Shown here: one piece after another, positions 60,604-64,000 of the stretch
Layout: every line of letters begins with the position of its first letter
Position numbering within the stretch: the first letter of the stretch is position 1
Source: Bacteroidaceae bacterium
GTDB lineage: Bacteria; Bacteroidota; Bacteroidia; Bacteroidales; Bacteroidaceae
Direction of reading: 5' to 3'
Assembly (NCBI GenBank): GCA_017509605.1
Contig: JAFWPH010000009.1
Coordinates: 17,721 to 81,720, forward strand
DNA length: 64,000 nucleotides
Position numbers and translations under genes: made by a program
Notes under the pieces: generated by a model
What the model saw: only the letters and a program-made list of their open reading frames with translations
Database searches by the model: none
What the model was told of the DNA's origin: nothing

Positions 60604-60666
60604 ATGGGAGTTAAAGTGGGAGTTAATTCGCTTCGCTCATGGGAGTTAAAGAGGGAGTTAAAGTGG
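60604..60666. repeat. GGGAGTTAA / TTCGCTTCGCTCAT repeat, second locus
   Basis: GGGAGTTAAAGTGGGAGTTA, TTCGCTTCGCTCATGG and GGAGTTAAAGAGGGAGTTA in the rfbB leader, the same module and orientation as at 57178-57269. Confidence 0.85.
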
Positions 60667-60699
60667 ACGATAGGTATGCTAGCGCTTACTTTAGGCTTT

Positions 60700-60830
60700 A
60701 GTTTAGTCAAGAGTCAAGAGTCAAGAGTCGAGGGTCGAGAGGTGAGGAGGTCGGCCTGCGGCCTCAAAATTATAAAAAAATTGGATTATAAAATTATAAA
60801 AATTCCTTTTCTGTTATTTGGAGTCGCCTT
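60700..60830. repeat. Heptads plus inverted copy of the 122-bp AT-rich unit
   Basis: GAGTCAA/GAGTCGA/GGGTCGA heptads (60706-60737) run into a sequence that is the reverse complement, somewhat diverged, of the units at 16989-17080: GGTCGGCCTGCGGCCTC, then AAAATTATAAAAAAATTG, ending TTCCTTTTCTGTTATTTG. Heptads lie on the same side of the GC hairpin as in the other copies. Confidence 0.85.
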
Positions 60831-60877
60831 CGGCGAAAAATCTAACAAATCGAGACAAATCTCACAAATTTTTATAA

Positions 60878-60998
60878 GGCTTTGAATCAGGTGGACAGCT
60901 ATGTGCCACCCCTTCGGGGATGCTAAAAACACTGGTGGGGTAGCGTCATGAAAACAAGTTTTCCTGCCTCCACCTCACCCGCGTTTTTTTGAACAACC
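60878..60998. repeat. 121-bp perfect direct repeat, copy 1
   Basis: From GGCTTTGAATCAGG to GAACAACC this segment is identical to 63880-64000, where the second copy is cut by the window edge. It contains CCCC-TTC-GGGG and a 15-codon frame starting MKTSFPASTS that stops at TGA in a T7 run. Just after the identical part, TTGAACA (60989) and TGTTCAA (61005-61011) form an inverted repeat. Confidence 0.95.
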
Positions 60999-61026
60999 TG
61001 CGGATGTTCAATATCTATCGACCTGA

Positions 61027-61140
61027 TTAGAGTCAAGGGTCGAGAGGTGAGCCTTTTAGGCCTTTTGAAAGGTTATTGGTTATAGGTTATTGGTTATTGA
61101 GATTTGGCTTTAGGCGTTATCTAGGGCTTGGCTTTTTATG
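61027..61140. repeat. GAGTCAA, GGTTATT and TAGGCTT heptads
   Basis: AGAGTCAAGGGTCGAG (61030), GGTTATT/GGTTATA units (61071-61098), then TAGGCGT-type units up to the stop codon of the nucleotidyltransferase gene. Same order of families as at 59205-59282. Confidence 0.85.
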
Positions 61141-61146
61141 GGTAGT

Positions 61147-62217
61147 TTATTCTTTTTTAGTGAACTCGGATTGTCCTATCATTTTCAGATACTCATGCCA
61201 GTCTCCCATGTCCTGCCAGTCGTTCTGACTGATGGGATACACTCCGACACGTCTTCCTTGGCTTTTCAATTTTTCCATCAGATGGGTGATGTGAAAGAAG
61301 GTGTTAGGGATTTCGTCTAAGAGTGAAGCCTCAAGGATATAGAGTCCGGTATTGATTTTTAAGGTAAGGTCTGGCTTCTCTTCAAATGTCTCAAGCAAGC
61401 CATCCTCACTTGTTGTGATGGTTCCGTATGGAATACTGTAGTTTTTGATTGCTGCGACAACAGTCAATTCGTTATGATTTGTATGATGGTATTCCAGCAT
61501 GGCCGCATAGTCGTCATTGATCAGGATGTCGCAATTGCTCACAAAGAAAGTGCCCTTGATCAGGTCTTTAAGAAAGCGTAAACTGCCTGCTGTGCCCATG
61601 GGTTTCTCTTCTTGGAAGAACTGGATATTGTAATCAGTACATGCCAATTGATTGAAATATTGTCGTATTGCGTCAGCTTTATAGTTTAGAGAGATGAGGA
61701 AATCGTGGCATCCATGTGCCACAAACTTGTCCATGATGGTCTCAATGATGGTTTTCTCGCAGACGGGAATCAGTGGCTTTGGGTAAATGTTGGTCAAGGG
61801 TTTAAGGCGTTCTCCTTTACCTCCGGCCATGATTACCACAGGGATATTGAATTGTTTGAGTTTAGGCTGTTTGTCTTTTAGCAGGTCTTCCCAGAACAAG
61901 ACATTCGTGAGTTTTCCATGGACATCAAGGATGGGCATCATTTCGATGCGGTTTTCGAACATCATCCTTTTGATGTTAGTAATGTCATCTCCTTCGTTAG
62001 CGAAAGTGAATTTCTTCCTCATGATACCCTTGATGGGTGTCATCATCGGTTTGTTCTTGATGACAGAGCGTTGTATGTCCCCAATGCTCACCACCCCCAC
62101 GAAAGTATCACCGTCAAATACCAGGAGCAGTCGGTAAGAATGCGCCTCCATTTGTTTCAAAGCTGAAATCATGGAGGCATTCACATCTATAGACCTGTTG
62201 CTTATTTTTGTGTTCAT
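61147..62217 (-). CDS. CBS-domain sugar nucleotidyltransferase
   Basis: A 356-residue enzyme with two N-terminal CBS domains (about 5-112; IDVNASMISALKQME, IMRKKFTFANEGDDITNIKR) and a nucleotidyltransferase domain starting IPVVIMAGGKGERLKPLTNI, with TKLRPKPL-like YPKPLIPVCEKTIIE and the metal-binding aspartate in FFVSNCDILINDDYA. This architecture is that of PtmE, the glucosamine-1-phosphate guanylyltransferase of the GDP-linked legionaminic acid pathway; mannose-1-phosphate guanylyltransferase is the alternative. CBS domains usually bind adenine nucleotides and could regulate the enzyme. It follows the 4,6-dehydratase gene on the same strand. Confidence 0.85.
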   Translation of the reverse strand: MNTKISNRSIDVNASMISALKQMEAHSYRLLLVFDGDTFVGVVSIGDIQRSVIKNKPMMTPIKGIMRKKFTFANEGDDITNIKRMMFENRIEMMPILDVHGKLTNVLFWEDLLKDKQPKLKQFNIPVVIMAGGKGERLKPLTNIYPKPLIPVCEKTIIETIMDKFVAHGCHDFLISLNYKADAIRQYFNQLACTDYNIQFFQEEKPMGTAGSLRFLKDLIKGTFFVSNCDILINDDYAAMLEYHHTNHNELTVVAAIKNYSIPYGTITTSEDGLLETFEEKPDLTLKINTGLYILEASLLDEIPNTFFHITHLMEKLKSQGRRVGVYPISQNDWQDMGDWHEYLKMIGQSEFTKKE

Positions 62218-62221
62218 TGTT

Positions 62222-62368
62222 TTTTTGGCGTTAGCTCCCTTTCAAGGGTCGAGAGTCAAGAGTCAAGAGTCAAGGGTCGAGAGTCAAGGGTCGAGGGTCG
62301 AGCCTTTTAGGCTTTAGGCTTTAGCTCATTGACCATTGAGCATTAAAGTAGAGAGGCGAGGCTTTAGA
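62222..62368. repeat. GAGTCAA/GGGTCGA, TAGGCTT and CATTGAC heptads
   Basis: GGGTCGA/GAGTCAA units (62247-62302), TTTAGGC units (62304-62325) and CATTGAC/CATTGAG units (62327-62346) fill the gap between the dehydratase stop and the nucleotidyltransferase start. Confidence 0.85.
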
Positions 62369-62372
62369 TTTG

Positions 62373-63581
62373 TTACATTTTTTGGTCGAGGTTTTTGCCT
62401 TTCTCCTCATGCTCGAAATTGGGGATAAACTCCTTGATGGCCTCGACTACTTGTGCTTTGGTGAAGTCGTCCTTGGCAAAGATTGCTTCCAGTTTCTCGA
62501 AGAAGCGGTTCACTTCATTCAGATCGTGGCGGGCTGTCTGTTCTACGACACCCAGGGACTGGAAGCGGTCCATGTCCACCTTCTCTCCTGGCACGTAGAA
62601 CTCTTCGTAAGCCTTTTCTCCTGTGGTGTCGCTTTGGAAATACACCACTGGGTAAGTGGAAGAGTCGTACGGCATGTGGTCGGCGACTCGTCTGGCTTCC
62701 TCGTCATCTGCGCACTTTATTATCTCATACCCTTCCTCCTCGACGAATTTGTCGCAGATGGAGGAGAAGGTAAGCATCTGCTCCTCTCCGAGTTTCGGGA
62801 AGAACACCTCTCCTGGTTTGCCAAGGATGCAAGCCAGCATGCAGATTTGTCCTGACTCCTCAGGGGAGACGAAGTACCGCCTTACGTCGTTTGGTGCTGC
62901 GAGGGGTTGTTTTTTCTGCAAGCGGTGCAGCCATCCGTCAGGAAGTGATCCGTTGCTGAAGGCCACGTTGGCGAACCGAGCGGTGGTGACCTTGAAGTGA
63001 GGACTGTATGCCATCACCAGATCCTCCATGATACGTTTTGAGGCACCCATGATGTTCACTGGGTTGGCCGCCTTGTCGGTGCTCACGCAGAAGAAATGCT
63101 TGGGCGGATAGACGGTTAGCAAGTCCATTAGGCGCTTCGCCTTAATGTCGTTGTTCTCGATCAGCGCCTGTACGCTGTAGCGGTCTTTTTCGCTGCGCAC
63201 ATGCTTGTGGGCGGAGAAGTTTGCCACGATGTCGAAGCCCTTTTCTTCGCGGAAGATTCGCTCGAAGATGGGGTCCGCGAAATTCAGTGTGTATGTACGG
63301 TATTCCTGAGGAACCTGCAGGCCGTATGTGGAGCGTAGGTCACGTGTGAGTTCAGCGAGTCCGTTCTCGTTGAGATCGACCACGAGCAGTTCGGCGGGCT
63401 TGAACTTGCATATTGCTTTGATGAAACTCGAGCCGATGCTACCCGCTCCTCCAATCACGCAGACAGACTTCCCCTCAATCTCGTGCGAAAGCGTCTCTTT
63501 GTTTGCCTCGATGTCGTCAGCGAACATGCTCTGAGGCCGCATGATGACATGATCAGCTATGAACTTGTCTAAGATGAACAT
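62373..63581 (-). CDS. UDP-sugar 4,6-dehydratase (FlaA1/CapD-like)
   Basis: A 402-residue SDR-type nucleotide-sugar dehydratase. The N-terminal 40 residues precede the NAD motif VCVIGGAGSIGSSFIKAI. The active site is FFCVSTDKAANPVNIMGASKR, where the usual catalytic Tyr of YxxxK is Met, as in the FlaA1/PglF/CapD group. NFSAHKHVRSEKDRYSVQAL and RFANVAFSNGSLPDGWLH also match. Substrate is probably UDP-GlcNAc or a related sugar. Together with the CBS-nucleotidyltransferase it resembles the beginning of nonulosonic (legionaminic-type) acid clusters; further genes would have to lie outside this window. First gene of the leftward polysaccharide run seen here. Confidence 0.85.
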   Translation of the reverse strand: MFILDKFIADHVIMRPQSMFADDIEANKETLSHEIEGKSVCVIGGAGSIGSSFIKAICKFKPAELLVVDLNENGLAELTRDLRSTYGLQVPQEYRTYTLNFADPIFERIFREEKGFDIVANFSAHKHVRSEKDRYSVQALIENNDIKAKRLMDLLTVYPPKHFFCVSTDKAANPVNIMGASKRIMEDLVMAYSPHFKVTTARFANVAFSNGSLPDGWLHRLQKKQPLAAPNDVRRYFVSPEESGQICMLACILGKPGEVFFPKLGEEQMLTFSSICDKFVEEEGYEIIKCADDEEARRVADHMPYDSSTYPVVYFQSDTTGEKAYEEFYVPGEKVDMDRFQSLGVVEQTARHDLNEVNRFFEKLEAIFAKDDFTKAQVVEAIKEFIPNFEHEEKGKNLDQKM

Positions 63582-63595
63582 TTTCTTTCTAGGCC

Positions 63596-63790
63596 TTTTG
63601 TCCCGAATTATCGAATTTGAGATTTTTTCAACTTGATACCTATATTCTTTTCTCTAAGGAGTTGAGGAGGGGAGGAGGTCGGTGCCTGGCACCGACTGAA
63701 TAGCTACGGATTTTTAGGACTTTAAGGACTGCCGCCGCGAGGCGACGGCTTTAACCAGGCCTTTCTAGACTATAGTTTTTTTGTCCCGAA
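63596..63790. repeat. TTTGTCCCGAATT hairpin element, copy 2
   Basis: TTTTGTCCCGAATTATCG (63597), AAGGAGT units, GTCGGTGC-CTG-GCACCGAC (63678-63696), TACGGATTTTTAGGACTTT, GCCGCCGC-GAG-GCGACGGC (63731-63749), then TTTTTGTCCCGAATTAGAG again (63778). Loop bases differ from copy 1 while both stems are unchanged. The TTTGTCCCGAATT word brackets the element on both sides here. Confidence 0.85.
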
Positions 63791-63879
63791 TTAGAGAATT
63801 ATTGAATTTTCAACGTGGTTCCAATGTTCTATAATAGAAAACAACTATAACAACCAAGAACAACAAAGAAAAGCCTGGG

Positions 63880-64000
63880 GGCTTTGAATCAGGTGGACAG
63901 CTATGTGCCACCCCTTCGGGGATGCTAAAAACACTGGTGGGGTAGCGTCATGAAAACAAGTTTTCCTGCCTCCACCTCACCCGCGTTTTTTTGAACAACC
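63880..64000. repeat. 121-bp perfect direct repeat, copy 2 (runs off the edge)
   Basis: Identical base for base to 60878-60998 with an offset of 3002 bp and the same orientation. The window ends inside the copy, so the true repeat is at least 121 bp. The preceding 63791-63879 is AT-rich and shows no feature. Confidence 0.95.

Noticed and set aside
60878..60998. Insertion sequence
   Set aside because: No transposase frame lies between or beside the copies, so only a possible non-autonomous element can be claimed.
60943..61000. Small protein starting MKTSFPASTS inside the 121-bp repeat
   Set aside because: Only 14 residues before a stop; no evidence for translation.

Overview
The window is a chromosomal segment from a member of the Bacteroidota, most likely order Bacteroidales and family Prevotellaceae. 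The support is: Bacteroidetes-type promoters (TTTG, about 20 bp, TAnnTTTG) upstream of several genes, the type IX secretion genes porU and porV, an RprX/RprY-type two-component pair, an EF-G2-type translation factor, many lipoproteins with Bacteroidetes-style signal peptides, and family members known mainly from this phylum. No rRNA, phage, CRISPR array, transposase or conjugation gene is visible.

Layout. 1-15.2 kb is read almost wholly leftward: an incomplete secreted modular protein (runs off the left edge), menA, a MORN-repeat protein, ispF, porV, porU, a fumarylacetoacetase-family hydrolase and a large outer-membrane beta-barrel with a glycine/RGG tail. 15.6-19.8 kb is rightward: an acidic-tailed unknown protein, a small HEKIH protein and rprX-rprY. 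19.8-28.3 kb is leftward again: glmM, a DUF4827-like lipoprotein, comEC, rpe, a membrane-anchored coiled-coil protein and an EF-G2-type factor with a changed GTPase centre. 28.5-41.6 kb is mostly rightward: hemW, rpmH, a PASTA-rluD-ddl-acyltransferase-lipoprotein run, a glycosyltransferase, mutY and a CotH-family protein with a 21-residue tandem repeat; efp, an EcsC-like gene and a MaoC-like gene lie on the other strand. 41.7-47.6 kb is leftward: tRNA-Leu(UAG), an S41 peptidase, a DUF3316-like protein, parC and a tyrosine-rich lipoprotein. 47.9-54.2 kb is rightward: proC, an acyl-CoA synthetase, and a two-gene pectin (rhamnogalacturonan) set, PL11 plus GH28. 54.2-63.6 kb is a leftward surface-polysaccharide region: a WbsX-like protein, a hexapeptide acyltransferase, a GT4 glycosyltransferase, a CotH protein, rfbB, a CBS-nucleotidyltransferase and a sugar-nucleotide 4,6-dehydratase.

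The most unusual content is between the genes. About fifteen intergenic gaps are filled with short tandem repeats whose unit is usually exactly 7 bp but whose sequence differs between arrays (GAGTCRA, AATAACC, CATTGAC, GCCTAAC), mixed with 8- and 9-bp repeats. Embedded in them are larger dispersed elements: a 189-bp palindrome-rich unit at three loci, a hairpin element showing compensatory base changes, a 122-bp AT-rich unit duplicated in tandem and present inverted 43 kb away, a hairpin element with a 9-bp stem at two loci, and a 121-bp perfect direct repeat that brackets two sugar-nucleotide genes. I know of no described system matching this set in Bacteroidota; the nearest analogue I can name is the heptanucleotide STRR family of cyanobacteria.

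Genes were called by reading translations and recognising families from memory; no database search was run. Where the longest open frame began inside repeat DNA or at a non-ATG codon, the start was moved to the ATG that gives a normal N-terminus or signal peptide.
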